Shown: positions 43,720-52,925, counted from the first letter of the stretch. The stretch: 64,000 nucleotides of DNA from Shouchella clausii (GCF_002250115.1 NZ_CP019985.1:3038001-3102000), one strand, 5' to 3'. Program-made: numbers and translations. Notes: generated by a model from the sequence alone, not told the origin.

Positions 43720-45666
43720 GTGACTCAATACGATTACATAGGTATGTTTTTAGAAGAGGCAGATGAGCATTTGCAAGCAATGAATGCAAAGTTGCTTCAA
43801 CTTGAGCAGGATCCTTTTGATAAAGACGCGATTGCTGAAATCTTTCGTTCAGCCCATACGTTAAAAGGAATGTCGGCGACAATGGGCTTCAATGCCATGG
43901 CCGAGTTGACCCATTCTTTAGAAAATCTTCTTGATGCCATGAGGGACGGAAACATTGAAGCTGGTGCAGGCGAAATTGATTTGCTGTTTGATGCAGTTGA
44001 ATACCTTGAAGCAAGCGTCAGCCACGTACGGAATACCGGGGGAGAGTTAGAAGAAGCTAACGGCTTGCGGGATACGTTTGCCCAGCTTCTCGGCCAAGAA
44101 CGGACGACTGCCAATGAGGTTGCCGCTAGTCTCGACACAGACACACACGCGATTATGGATCAAGCTGTACAAGACGGTGTCCCTGTCCAAGTGATCCATG
44201 TCGAAATCGATGACAATGCAGCGCTCAAAGGAGTGCGCGCTTTTATGGTTGCAAGTGAAGCCGCACAGTTTGGCGAATTGATTCATACGGAACCGAGCAG
44301 AGAGGAGCTTGAGGAAGGGAGGTTTGCCAGCGGCTTTACGCTGACGGCAGCTACGACGCTCCCAGATGCGGACATTAAAAAACGCCTAGAAGGCATTTCT
44401 GAAGTGAAACAAGTAACAGTCACCCCTTATAAGCCCGAGAAGAAGGCGGACAAGGCCAAGCCGCAAACGGCAAAAGCCGCTTCTGAAAAAGGGGCCGGTG
44501 CAAAAGGGGAGCAAGCGCAGCAGAAAACGATTCGTGTCAATGTCGAAAAGCTGGATTCGTTAATGTACTTGTTTGAAGAGCTAGTTGTGGAAAAGGGCCG
44601 CCTAGAGCTAGTTGCCAATTCATTGCAAACAGATGAGCTGACGAATGTATTTGAAAAAGTAAGCCGCATTACGAGCCACTTGCAGGAAGTAATGTTGTCC
44701 GTGCGGCTGATGCCACTTGAGCCAGTATTTAGCCGTTTTCCACGGATGGTACGTAAAGTCTCAAAAGAAATCGGCAAGCAAATCCGTTTTGTCATTGAAG
44801 GGGAAACGACCGAATTAGACCGAGCGATTATTGACGAAATCGGCGATCCGCTCCTCCATTTGCTGCGCAATTCGATTGACCATGGCATTGAGGAGCCAGC
44901 AGTGCGCCAAAAAAGCGGAAAGGATCCTGAGGGGTTAATCGTGTTGCGCGCTTTTTATAGCGGCAGCCACGTTGTCATTGAAATTGAGGATGATGGCGCA
45001 GGAATTAAACAAGAAAAAGTCTTGAAAAAAGCGATTGAAAATGAATTGATTACGGCTGCAGAGGCGGAAAAAATGGCAAGTGATGAAATCAACCAACTGC
45101 TGTTTGCCCCTGGGTTTAGCACAGCCAATGAAGTGACGGATTTGTCTGGGCGTGGAGTCGGCCTTGACGTTGTCAAAAGCACGTTTTCTGCTCTTGGCGG
45201 TGAAATCGCTGTTTCTTCCAAAGAGGGAGAGGGTACGCGCTTTTCCATTTCGCTCCCATTAACTGTTTCCATTATCGATGCGATGATGGTTGAACTTGGC
45301 TCAGACATTTATGCCTTTCCAATCGCCAATATTGCCGAAACGGCCTATGTGCAAAAAAGCGAGTTGAAGCAAGCAGATGGGCAAAGCTTGTTTGAATGGC
45401 GAGGGCAACTTGTTCCCCTTGTCTCATTAAATGAGCAGTTTGGCTTGCCAGAAAAGGAAGACGAGCAAGAGCTTGCCGTTCTTTTGCTTTACCGCAACCA
45501 AACATTAATGGCTGTAAAAGTTGATCGCTTTATTGGCAAACAAGAAGTTGTGCTAAAGCCACTTGGTTCATTGTTGAAAGGGACAAAAGGAATCTCAGGC
45601 GGAACGATTCTTGGGGATGGCACGATTGCATTGATTGTCGACATTGCGCTGTTTTTCAACAATTAA
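43720..45666 (+). CDS. cheA: Chemotaxis histidine kinase CheA
   Basis: A 648-residue kinase that passes phosphate to CheY in response to chemoreceptors. Domains in order: HPt with phosphorylated His46 (RSAHTLKGMS); a CheY-binding P2 (about 150-235); a Lys/Ala-rich linker; P3 dimerisation (RVNVEKLDSLMYLFEELV); P4 ATPase with N box RNSIDHGIEEP and GRGVGLDVVKS; and a CheW-like P5. The GTG at 43720 has GAGGTGG at a good distance; the GTG at 43711 overlaps that site. Only cheW follows, so this is a two-gene unit outside a flagellar/chemotaxis operon. Confidence 0.95.
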   Translation: MTQYDYIGMFLEEADEHLQAMNAKLLQLEQDPFDKDAIAEIFRSAHTLKGMSATMGFNAMAELTHSLENLLDAMRDGNIEAGAGEIDLLFDAVEYLEASVSHVRNTGGELEEANGLRDTFAQLLGQERTTANEVAASLDTDTHAIMDQAVQDGVPVQVIHVEIDDNAALKGVRAFMVASEAAQFGELIHTEPSREELEEGRFASGFTLTAATTLPDADIKKRLEGISEVKQVTVTPYKPEKKADKAKPQTAKAASEKGAGAKGEQAQQKTIRVNVEKLDSLMYLFEELVVEKGRLELVANSLQTDELTNVFEKVSRITSHLQEVMLSVRLMPLEPVFSRFPRMVRKVSKEIGKQIRFVIEGETTELDRAIIDEIGDPLLHLLRNSIDHGIEEPAVRQKSGKDPEGLIVLRAFYSGSHVVIEIEDDGAGIKQEKVLKKAIENELITAAEAEKMASDEINQLLFAPGFSTANEVTDLSGRGVGLDVVKSTFSALGGEIAVSSKEGEGTRFSISLPLTVSIIDAMMVELGSDIYAFPIANIAETAYVQKSELKQADGQSLFEWRGQLVPLVSLNEQFGLPEKEDEQELAVLLLYRNQTLMAVKVDRFIGKQEVVLKPLGSLLKGTKGISGGTILGDGTIALIVDIALFFNN

Positions 45667-45721
45667 TCGCTTCAAACATGAATGAAAATAGCCTTGCTTT
45701 ACAGAAAGGGGGAAAACGATC

Positions 45722-46153
45722 GTGGAACATACGAAACAATTTACCGTATTTGCCGTAGGTGAGGAATGGTATGGAATTGATATTTTGCACCTTTCCGCAA
45801 TTGAGCTCCTTGACGGCATTCGTATTGTCCCAAATGCTGACCCTGCCATCATGGGCGTCGTTAATATTCGCGGCTCCCTGCTCCCGGTAGTTGATCTATG
45901 TTATTTGCTGTATCAGAAAAAAATCGAAGCGACCGAAACGTGCCGCTTGCTTGTGTGTGCGGAAACACTTGGGTCATTTGTCCTGGCTGTGAGTGAAGCG
46001 AGCGACATTTGCGAAATCGATCTTGCTTCGATTGAAGAGCTGTCTGATGCCCCTTATAAAAAGGGGATAAGCCACGTGGAGGGGAAGCTTGTAACCATTC
46101 TCGATGGGACCCAGTTGGCCAAGGAAATTGAACATCAAGTCCAGAAACAATAA
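45722..46153 (+). CDS. cheW: Chemotaxis coupling protein CheW
   Basis: A 143-residue CheW-domain protein that couples receptors to CheA: FAVGEEWYGIDILHLSAIELL, RIVPNADPAIMGVVNIRGSLLPVVDL and the later EGKLVTILDG fit the family. GTG start after AAAGGGGGAAAA. It forms a unit with cheA (55-base gap) and is convergent with asnB. Confidence 0.95.
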   Translation: MEHTKQFTVFAVGEEWYGIDILHLSAIELLDGIRIVPNADPAIMGVVNIRGSLLPVVDLCYLLYQKKIEATETCRLLVCAETLGSFVLAVSEASDICEIDLASIEELSDAPYKKGISHVEGKLVTILDGTQLAKEIEHQVQKQ

Positions 46154-46186
46154 ACTATTTGCTAGTTAGGCGTATGTAGATACGAA

Positions 46187-46218
46187 GAGGGCAATTAAAC
46201 CGATGTTTAACTGCCCTC
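46187..46218. terminator. Long inverted repeat between cheW and asnB
   Basis: Fourteen base positions (46187-46200 with 46205-46218) pair with one mismatch around CGAT. The T tails are weak on both strands, so it is a likely but atypical terminator for the convergent genes. Confidence 0.5.
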
Positions 46219-46228
46219 CTTGCTATGT

Positions 46229-48133
46229 TTAAAAATGGGCCAGCGCTTTGCAGCGCTCGGCGTCTTTCTGTTGATGGGTGCTGATCAGTCGCTTGGCAAC
46301 ATGCATGTCATGCCACATCATATACGTAAGGACTGTCCATAACCGGCGGCTATAATCGCCGTGTCCGTCGCGGTGTGCTTGCAGCATTTGCAGCAAAAAA
46401 GGCTTATGAAACACGTCTGCTGTATCGCTTGACTCGATAAGCTGCTTGGCCCAATCGTACAGTTCGTTTTTGAGCCATACGCGGATCGGCACTGGGAAGC
46501 CCAATTTTTTACGGGGCACAATGTTTGCCGGAATAAGGTCCTTCATGGCTTGCCGGAGCACATATTTAGTCGTCCTATGGGAAAGTTTCATATCCTGGCC
46601 AAGCATTCTCGCAAATGCAAATACATCTTTATCGAGAAAAGGGACTCTTAATTCAATCGAATGGGCCATTGTCATTCGATCAGCCTTCACAAGGATGTCG
46701 CCAGGAAGCCACGTATGCATATCGACAAATTGCATAATCGTCGATTCATCCATGCCTTTTGCCTGTTCATATAGTGGCGCTGTTACATTTGTATAAGGTT
46801 TGGTTCGATCATAGTCGCGGAACAACTGTGTTTTTTCTGCTTCAGAAAAAATAAAGGCATTGCCAATATATCGCTCGTTGAGAGGAGTCGTCCCCCGGAT
46901 AATGTAGTTTCGTCCCTTCAGCTTAGACGGCATACGGGCAACAACCCGCTTTAAGCCAGCGTGAAACGTAGGCGGCAACTTTTTGAACCAGGCAAGGTCA
47001 AGAGGTTCCCGGTAAATGTTGTACCCTCCGAACAATTCGTCAGCGCCTTCTCCTGACAAGACCACCTTTACATGTTTGCTTGCTTCTTTGGCGACGAAAT
47101 AAAGGGGAACTGCTGCCGGGTCTGCAACAGGCTCATCCATATGCCAAACGATGTTAGGCAGTTCTTGAATAAATTCTTCAGCAGAAATGACTTTATGGAT
47201 ATTTTTGACGCCTAATGCTCTTGCTGTTTCTTTTGCGACGGCAATTTCGCTATAGCCCTCTGTCTCGAAACCAACCGTAAAAGTTAATAGGTTAGGGTGT
47301 ACTTGTTGCGCTAAGGCGGTAATCGAAGTCGAATCAATGCCGCTCGATAAAAATGCCCCAACTGGGACATCAGAGCGCATATGTTTTTCGACAGAGTCTG
47401 TTAACAATTTTCGTGTTTGATTGGCAAGTTCTGTGACGGTCGGCCCCGATCTAGGCTGAAAAGTCCGTTCAGCATATGCTTCAATTTGCACACGAAAGTT
47501 TGCATTGACCGTTAATGTATGTCCAGGCAGTAGCTTATGAATGCCTTTTGTCAGCGTGTTAGGTTCGGGAACAAACTGAAAGGTGGCGTAATGTTGGAGT
47601 GCTTCTTGCTCAATCGGGATTTGCTCAAACAATGGCATGATTGATTTTTGTTCAGAGGCAAAGAAAAAACGTTCGTCTGTTTTCAGATAGTAAAACGGCT
47701 TAATGCCAAAACGGTCACGCGCACAAAACAATTCCTTTTTGTGCTTGTCCCAAATGGCAAACGCATACATTCCCCGTAATTGTTTAACCGCATTTTTACC
47801 ATCTGCTGCATAAAGAGCGAGGAGTACTTCGGTATCAGAATCGGTTCGAAATGTGTAACCGCGTTGAATTAATTGAGAACGCAGCTCGATGTAATTATAT
47901 ATTTCGCCATTAAAAACAATATGGTAACGCCCTTTGCTATATGCAAGGGGCTGGTCGCCATGCTCTAAATCAATAATGCTTAAACGTTTAAATCCAAAAC
48001 GGACTGTTTCATCTTTATAAGTACCGGTGCTGTCAGGGCCACGGTGATGAATTGCTTCTAGCGTTTGAACCCACAATTGATCAGGCAAATGGCTGCCATT
48101 TCGAATAAGCAGATCGCCGACAAAACCACACAT
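46229..48133 (-). CDS. asnB: Asparagine synthase (glutamine-hydrolysing)
   Basis: A 634-residue enzyme making asparagine from aspartate, ATP and glutamine. Cys2 after Met (MCGFVGD) is the glutaminase nucleophile, with RLSIIDLEHGDQP and NGEIYNY in the same domain. The synthetase domain has the PP-loop SSGIDSTSI (near residue 262) and GEGADELFGGY. Length matches AsnB of B. subtilis. GGAGG precedes the ATG. Monocistronic. Confidence 0.96.
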   Translation of the reverse strand: MCGFVGDLLIRNGSHLPDQLWVQTLEAIHHRGPDSTGTYKDETVRFGFKRLSIIDLEHGDQPLAYSKGRYHIVFNGEIYNYIELRSQLIQRGYTFRTDSDTEVLLALYAADGKNAVKQLRGMYAFAIWDKHKKELFCARDRFGIKPFYYLKTDERFFFASEQKSIMPLFEQIPIEQEALQHYATFQFVPEPNTLTKGIHKLLPGHTLTVNANFRVQIEAYAERTFQPRSGPTVTELANQTRKLLTDSVEKHMRSDVPVGAFLSSGIDSTSITALAQQVHPNLLTFTVGFETEGYSEIAVAKETARALGVKNIHKVISAEEFIQELPNIVWHMDEPVADPAAVPLYFVAKEASKHVKVVLSGEGADELFGGYNIYREPLDLAWFKKLPPTFHAGLKRVVARMPSKLKGRNYIIRGTTPLNERYIGNAFIFSEAEKTQLFRDYDRTKPYTNVTAPLYEQAKGMDESTIMQFVDMHTWLPGDILVKADRMTMAHSIELRVPFLDKDVFAFARMLGQDMKLSHRTTKYVLRQAMKDLIPANIVPRKKLGFPVPIRVWLKNELYDWAKQLIESSDTADVFHKPFLLQMLQAHRDGHGDYSRRLWTVLTYMMWHDMHVAKRLISTHQQKDAERCKALAHF

Positions 48134-48162
48134 AATGTTTCCTCCAGTTTTTTAGTGAGCTA

Positions 48163-48191
48163 ATCTTACTCCAATTAAATATAAAAGTCAA
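48163..48191 (-). promoter_or_regulatory. Sigma-A promoter of asnB
   Basis: On the minus strand TTGACT (48191-48186) and TAAGAT (48168-48163) with a 17-base spacer, 29 bases before the start codon. Confidence 0.7.
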
Positions 48192-48235
48192 TTTTTTGCT
48201 AAAAGGGTAACAGTCCACTAATAACGTAGGACAAT

Positions 48236-48260
48236 GTTTCATTTTCATGGTTTAGGGTAT
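48236..48260 (+). promoter_or_regulatory. Candidate sigma-B promoter of the IDEAL-domain gene
   Basis: GTTTCA (48236-48241), 13 bases, GGGTAT (48255-48260); one change from the sigma-B consensus. Confidence 0.5.
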
Positions 48261-48300
48261 AAACACATAAACCCAATTTTGAAGCAGGAGGGGGATTCTT

Positions 48301-48597
48301 ATGGAAAAGCCATTTAGGTTAGACGGCGACGTGTACAGGCAATTAAGCATTATTAACCGTTTGGAATTGCGGGCCGATTTAACTGTCCAATCCCTTTATG
48401 CGAAAGCGGTGTTGGAACATTCCTTGTACCACTTTAGAGAACAACATCTAAAAGAACAAATCGATCAGGCGTTGGAGCAACGTGACGAACAGGCATTTTA
48501 TTCACTAACAGAAGCATTAAACGACCACAGGGATCGCTATAAAGGCGGGCGTACACTGCATGAAAATGGCTTCAGGCTCCATCTGACGTTCCAGTAA
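48301..48597 (+). CDS. IDEAL-domain protein
   Basis: A 98-residue protein whose middle (LYAKAVLEHSLYHFREQHLKEQIDQALEQRDEQAFYSLTEAL, residues 25-66) is the IDEAL domain of Bacilli. The name-giving motif reads QIDQALE here. Such domains are found in small cytosolic proteins such as YpiB and in ComK-adaptor-like contexts; the function here is unknown. CAGGAGGGGG precedes the ATG. A sigma-B-like promoter lies upstream. Confidence 0.85.
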   Translation: MEKPFRLDGDVYRQLSIINRLELRADLTVQSLYAKAVLEHSLYHFREQHLKEQIDQALEQRDEQAFYSLTEALNDHRDRYKGGRTLHENGFRLHLTFQ

Positions 48598-48625
48598 CAA
48601 TTCAATAGCGGGCTGGTTTCGTCCT

Positions 48626-48672
48626 AAGGCCAATCAATATTACGTTGTCATGTCATATTGATGGCCTTTTTC
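48626..48672 (+). terminator. Rho-independent terminator after the IDEAL-domain gene
   Basis: AAGGCC-ATCAATAT pairs with ATATTGAT-GGCCTT with one bulged A and a 14-base loop, then TTT. The remaining gap to 48895 shows an AT-rich stretch near 48820-48870 but no clear element. Confidence 0.8.
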
Positions 48673-48895
48673 GTTATCGATACAGGGCGTGTTGCAGAAA
48701 AATATTCAAACTTGTTGTGTTGCTCGCATCAAAAAAAGCTTTTTTGGACATATTCTAGTTGTCGGTCACAAAAGCCTAAACGGCGTATTGGCCTTCTGGC
48801 GCTAATTCCCCAATCTATATATAAAACTTTGCTTTCTGTGTATTTCTGTGTAATTGTAGATATCTAGGTTATTAAACGAAAGGGAGTAAGGCTTA

Positions 48896-49738
48896 GTGGC
48901 GAAAAAACCGATTCAATGTGAAAACGAGTATGGCCTCCTAAAGGAAGTTGTTGTCTGCGAACCGACGTTTATGGCAATTGAGGAGGCGATTAATAGAACG
49001 CAACGGAAATACATGGATGAGAACATTAATAGGGACATTGCGAGCCAACAACATCAAGCGCTCGTTGCAGCTATGGAGAAAGAAGGCATTCGTGTTTATT
49101 CCGTGCCAGCACACGACCATTTGCCGGAGCAAGTGTTTATGCGGGACAGTGGTTTTGTCATTGGAACGTCCTTGTATGTAGCCAATTTGGACAGAGAGAT
49201 TCGCAAAGGCGAGGAAATGGTGCTTGGCGAGTACTTGACCAAAATCGGCAAACCGTTTGCAAAAGCAAGTGCAGGCACAGTGGAAGGCGGAGACGTGGTC
49301 CTCGCCAATGATGAAGTGTACATAGGGGCAAGCGGACGCACAAATAAAGAAGGCATCGAGGAGCTGCGCCGTCTACATCCTGAAAAAAGAATCGAAATGG
49401 TTTCACTTGATCCAGACTACTTGCATTTGGATTGTGTGTTTCAGCCCGTTTCTGAGACGCAGGCGCTCATTTACCGTGAGGCCCTTTCTAAAAAAGCTGT
49501 CGACATGCTTGCACAGCGTTTTTCGTTAATCGACGTGCCAAAAGAGGAACAGTTCCATTTAGGTGTGAATGTCCTCTCGATTGGCAACAAACGGGTGATT
49601 GCACTGCCTATGAATGAGAACACCAATGCCCAGTTGCAAGCACGTGGGTTTACGATTATTGAAGTCGATTTTTCCGAAATTATTAAGTCTGGCGGGTCGT
49701 TCCGCTGCGTGACAATGCCGTTAGTCCGCTCAAATTAA
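48896..49738 (+). CDS. Dimethylarginine dimethylaminohydrolase-family protein
   Basis: A 280-residue protein of the guanidino-modifying superfamily (arginine deiminase/DDAH), like B. subtilis YkgA. Catalytic residues are visible: Cys in GGSFRCVTMPL near the C-terminus, His in YLHLDCVF, and acidic residues in VEGGDVVL and MRDSGFV. It likely hydrolyses a substituted arginine to citrulline, though the substrate is not proven by sequence. GTG start with AAAGGGAG upstream. Confidence 0.88.
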   Translation: MAKKPIQCENEYGLLKEVVVCEPTFMAIEEAINRTQRKYMDENINRDIASQQHQALVAAMEKEGIRVYSVPAHDHLPEQVFMRDSGFVIGTSLYVANLDREIRKGEEMVLGEYLTKIGKPFAKASAGTVEGGDVVLANDEVYIGASGRTNKEGIEELRRLHPEKRIEMVSLDPDYLHLDCVFQPVSETQALIYREALSKKAVDMLAQRFSLIDVPKEEQFHLGVNVLSIGNKRVIALPMNENTNAQLQARGFTIIEVDFSEIIKSGGSFRCVTMPLVRSN

Positions 49739-49799
49739 CGCATAAATCTGCGCTTCTTGGTTATATTACGACAGAATGATAGGAGGCGCGTTTTAGCAG

Positions 49800-51299
49800 A
49801 TGGAGCGAAACAAACGGTTAGCCGCTGAACGAGCAAGGCTTGCGTCTGGCGGTGGGACAAAAAAACAGCAAGCTCAGAAACAAGCTGGAAAACAAACTGC
49901 GAGAGAACGGATTGGCATGTTACTAGACCGCGAGAGCTTTACTGAGCATCTTGCTTTTGCCAGCGGGTCTGGGGGCGAGGCAGGCGATGGCGTTATTGTC
50001 GGTTATGGGACAATCTCCGGTCGCCTTGTATGTGTCTATGCACAGGATTTCACGGTCAGCGGCGGGTCACTTGGAGCGATGCATGCCAAAAAAATCTGTG
50101 CGATTATGGACTTGGCCTACGACATGAAAGCACCGATCATTGCCCTGATCGATTCAGGAGGGGCCAGAATCCAAGAAGGGGCAAAAGCGCTTGCTGGTTA
50201 CGGAGACATTTTTAAGCGCAATGTTCGCTATTCAGGCGCCATCCCTCAGCTATCGGTTATGCTAGGGCCATGTGCAGGCGGGGCCGTCTACTCTCCGGCG
50301 TTGACTGATGCAATCTTTATGGTCGACCAAATGAGCCAAATGGTGATTACTGGCCCAAAGGTGCTTAAAGCAGCGACAGGGGCAGAAGTGAAAATGGAAG
50401 ACTTAGGCGGTGCCCGCATGCATTCTGAAAAAAGTGGCGTTGCCCACTTTTGTGCAAAAACAGAAGCGGAGTTATTCGTGCTCGTTCGCCAGTTTTTAAG
50501 TTATCTCCCTGATAACGGGGCAAAAAAGGCATGCCATAAGCGTGTGAGTGAGAAAGTCAGCGCCCATTTGCCCCGCGATAGTAAAACCGTCTATGATATG
50601 GTGCCGATTATTTGCGGACTTGCTGATGAAAATTCTTTTTTTGAATGGTCGAAACGGTATGCCCGCAACTTGATTACCGCCTTTATTCGCCTAGATGGCC
50701 AGCCTGTAGGTGTTGTCGCCAATAATCCGAAGCATCTTGCGGGCTGCATTGACATGGACGCTAGTGATAAGTGTGCCCGTTTTGTCCGGTTTTGCGATTG
50801 TTTCCACATTCCTTTGCTCGTTCTTGAAGATGTCAGTGGCTTTATTCCAGGTGTCGAGCAGGAGAGCCGCGGATTGATTCGCCATGGCGCTAAAATCATT
50901 TATGCCTTTGCCGAAGCAACCGTGCCAAAAATCACTGTGATTGTGCGAAAAGCATATGGTGGCGCCTATGTGGCTTTAAATAGCAAAGCTTTAGGGGCCG
51001 ATTTTGTTTATGCCTGGCCTGGAGCTGAAATTGCAGTAATGGGCCCAGCAGGGGCGGCGGCGGTCCTTCATCAAAAAGACATCCAGGCGAGCAATGACCC
51101 TGCCAAAGCGCTTTTACAATTTGAAGAAAACTATAGGGAAAAGGTCGCTGATCCCTTTTCGGCGGCAAAAGAAGCGCTGATTGACGATGTGATTGAGCCT
51201 GACGAGACGAGGCAGCGATTAATTGAGTCATTTTCAATTTTAGCGTGCAAAGATGACCGTGCTGATTGGCAGAAAAAGCACGGCAACATGCCGTTATAA
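49800..51299 (+). CDS. Acyl-CoA carboxylase carboxyltransferase subunit (MmdA/PccB type)
   Basis: A 499-residue carboxyltransferase with two crotonase-fold halves, acting on propionyl-, methylmalonyl- or a related acyl-CoA. Oxyanion-hole regions are visible as GARIQEGAKALAGYG and AGGAVYSPALTD in the N-half and GFIPGVEQES and KAYGGAYVAL in the C-half. No biotin carrier or biotin carboxylase gene is adjacent, so partners must be encoded elsewhere. An in-frame TAG at 49794 fixes the ATG at 49800, though AGGAGG is 13 bases away. Confidence 0.92.
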   Translation: MERNKRLAAERARLASGGGTKKQQAQKQAGKQTARERIGMLLDRESFTEHLAFASGSGGEAGDGVIVGYGTISGRLVCVYAQDFTVSGGSLGAMHAKKICAIMDLAYDMKAPIIALIDSGGARIQEGAKALAGYGDIFKRNVRYSGAIPQLSVMLGPCAGGAVYSPALTDAIFMVDQMSQMVITGPKVLKAATGAEVKMEDLGGARMHSEKSGVAHFCAKTEAELFVLVRQFLSYLPDNGAKKACHKRVSEKVSAHLPRDSKTVYDMVPIICGLADENSFFEWSKRYARNLITAFIRLDGQPVGVVANNPKHLAGCIDMDASDKCARFVRFCDCFHIPLLVLEDVSGFIPGVEQESRGLIRHGAKIIYAFAEATVPKITVIVRKAYGGAYVALNSKALGADFVYAWPGAEIAVMGPAGAAAVLHQKDIQASNDPAKALLQFEENYREKVADPFSAAKEALIDDVIEPDETRQRLIESFSILACKDDRADWQKKHGNMPL

Positions 51300-51378
51300 T
51301 TGATGCTTTTTCACTCGCTCAGTATGTGATACGATACGATAGAAGCGTTATTTATTGTATGAAAGCGAGTCGTTGCCA

Positions 51379-51927
51379 ATGGTTGTCCTTTCTGAAGGCT
51401 GGGTCCAGTTTTTATTGGCTATCAGTTGCGTTCTGCTGCTCGTTATTAGCTTGTTGGCCATTTTTTCTTGGTTGAAGCGAAAGAAAGGCATAACAAAGGC
51501 GAAAGAACAAGCAGGCGCTTTTTTAGTATTTGTCACAGTGCTGTTAATTTATTTTGCATTGTCGCTCGCCCTCCCCCGTGCGTATGTTTCTGATGTGCTC
51601 ATCGGGCCAAAGACGGCAAAACCGGTCGAAGACAATGGAGTTCGGTACTTGAGTTTATCGACGATTTACAAAGTCCACGGAATTGAAACAGGGGCAGTAA
51701 TCCGAGAAGCACAGGGGAAGACCGTACATATTTCGATTAACGAATATGAGCCGATTTACGGATTTGCCAAAGCAAACGAAGAAGTTGTCCGAAATGACCA
51801 GTCAATTGACGTGGCGGCTTATATCGATCAAGTCGCCGTCCCTGAGCTTGAAAAGCTAGACAACGAGGAGATTACGTTAACACAGTTGCGGGAACGTCTC
51901 CCTCATCTCCAATTTGATTTCCAATAA
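51379..51927 (+). CDS. Membrane protein of unknown function
   Basis: A 182-residue protein with two membrane segments (about residues 8-32 and 46-68) joined by a basic loop (WLKRKKGITKAKEQ). An outer domain follows, rich in acidic residues and without a recognised motif. Both termini would face outside. I start at ATG 51379; a TTG at 51355 would add 8 residues. No function can be given. Confidence 0.7.
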   Translation: MVVLSEGWVQFLLAISCVLLLVISLLAIFSWLKRKKGITKAKEQAGAFLVFVTVLLIYFALSLALPRAYVSDVLIGPKTAKPVEDNGVRYLSLSTIYKVHGIETGAVIREAQGKTVHISINEYEPIYGFAKANEEVVRNDQSIDVAAYIDQVAVPELEKLDNEEITLTQLRERLPHLQFDFQ

Positions 51928-51988
51928 ATGCGTTCTGCTTGCGTTGCAAGCAAACTGGCCAGTAAACTAGTAGAGGAGGTGGCGCAAT

Positions 51989-52357
51989 ATGGCCCGTAGT
52001 GAAGACGGTATCGTTCAATTGTCAACAGAAGAAATGAAGTCCTTTTTGATCAATAAAGCGGACGAGCCAATTATTATTGACGTCCGCGAAGTAGAGGAAT
52101 ACGAGAATGGCCATCTGCCAGGTGTACCACTTATTCCCATGAATGAAATTCCTAGTATGGTTGCTGGAATGGACCAATCAAAAAGTTATGTATTGGTGTG
52201 CCGTAGCGGCAGAAGAAGCCAAAACACCGCTTTGTATTTAAAAGAACAGGGATTTTCGAACGTCCGAAATTATGAAGGCGGAATGTTAGCTTGGGATGGA
52301 GAGCTTGAATATGGCCAGGAATGGGTCGTAAAGGACGTAGAAGAACTTTACAAATAG
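51989..52357 (+). CDS. Rhodanese-like domain protein
   Basis: A 122-residue single-domain rhodanese. The active-site loop is VCRSGRRSQ with a persulfide-forming Cys near residue 71, and the IIDVREVEEYENGHLPG signature is at residues 29-45. It would transfer sulfane sulfur. AGAGGAGG precedes the ATG. Confidence 0.94.
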   Translation: MARSEDGIVQLSTEEMKSFLINKADEPIIIDVREVEEYENGHLPGVPLIPMNEIPSMVAGMDQSKSYVLVCRSGRRSQNTALYLKEQGFSNVRNYEGGMLAWDGELEYGQEWVVKDVEELYK

Positions 52358-52363
52358 GGTACG

Positions 52364-52399
52364 AAAAAGGCCTCCCCGTCACGACAAGAGGCCTTTTTT
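52364..52399 (+). terminator. Rho-independent terminator after the rhodanese gene
   Basis: AAAAAGGCCTC pairs with GAGGCCTTTTT around a 13-base loop. Confidence 0.9.
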
Positions 52400-52401
52400 A
52401 G

Positions 52402-52426
52402 GTTTATCTCTCCTCTTTTAGGGAAG
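52402..52426 (+). promoter_or_regulatory. Possible sigma-B promoter
   Basis: GTTTAT, 13 bases, GGGAAG; two changes from consensus, 46 bases before the next start codon. Weak evidence. Confidence 0.3.
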
Positions 52427-52471
52427 ACATAAGAGTAAGAAGATCATTCTATATAAAAGGGGATGGAAGAG

Positions 52472-52741
52472 ATGAAAGCCAAACAAACGACACTTGCGCT
52501 TGGAATCGCGGCCGCTGCTGGAATGGCTGTTGTTTGCTTAAAAGACGAAAACCGCAGGCAGCAAATGAAAAACAAATTGCAAGCGATGTTAGCCAAATGG
52601 AAGGGACAAAAAACGATGGCGAATGAAAATGTGTTTAAGCTCGGAAATCCTAAGCCATCGTCAGCAGACAGCAAAATGGTCGATGAAGGTTCCTTGTATA
52701 GCATTAAGCGCTACAACGAAAAATACCAAGAAGGCGTTTAA
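52472..52741 (+). CDS. Small protein with N-terminal membrane segment
   Basis: An 89-residue protein with one hydrophobic segment (residues 5-22) followed by a basic helix (RRQQMKNKLQAMLAKWKGQK) and a polar tail. The general shape recalls YtxH-type small proteins, but I cannot assign the family. I start at ATG 52472, since AGGGG lies about 9 bases upstream; ATG 52463 is too close to it. Confidence 0.65.
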   Translation: MKAKQTTLALGIAAAAGMAVVCLKDENRRQQMKNKLQAMLAKWKGQKTMANENVFKLGNPKPSSADSKMVDEGSLYSIKRYNEKYQEGV

Positions 52742-52812
52742 GTGCACGTCGGCACCGACTTAGTATGACACCATTATCCTAGCCGACAACATATTCGTTG
52801 AGCTACAAAGAA

Positions 52813-52862
52813 TGATAAGCGTTTGTTGCCCACGCCTCTAGACGGATAAAAAACGCTTGTCA
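52813..52862. repeat. 12-bp inverted repeat in the gap before the esterase gene
   Basis: TGATAAGCGTTT (52813-52824) pairs with AAACGCTTGTCA (52851-52862), one G-T pair, 26-base loop. No T tail follows. Apart from this and the repeat/terminator below, the 247-base gap holds nothing I recognise. Confidence 0.6.
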
Positions 52863-52925
52863 GGCGAGGAAGATGCGAGTAGAATGGGTGTTCATGAGCA
52901 GTGGTTTTCCTGCTTAGACGACGCA

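Noticed and set aside
48658-48867. 69-residue frame in the gap before the DDAH-family gene
   Set aside because: It starts inside a terminator stem, has no binding site and its product has no coherent composition.
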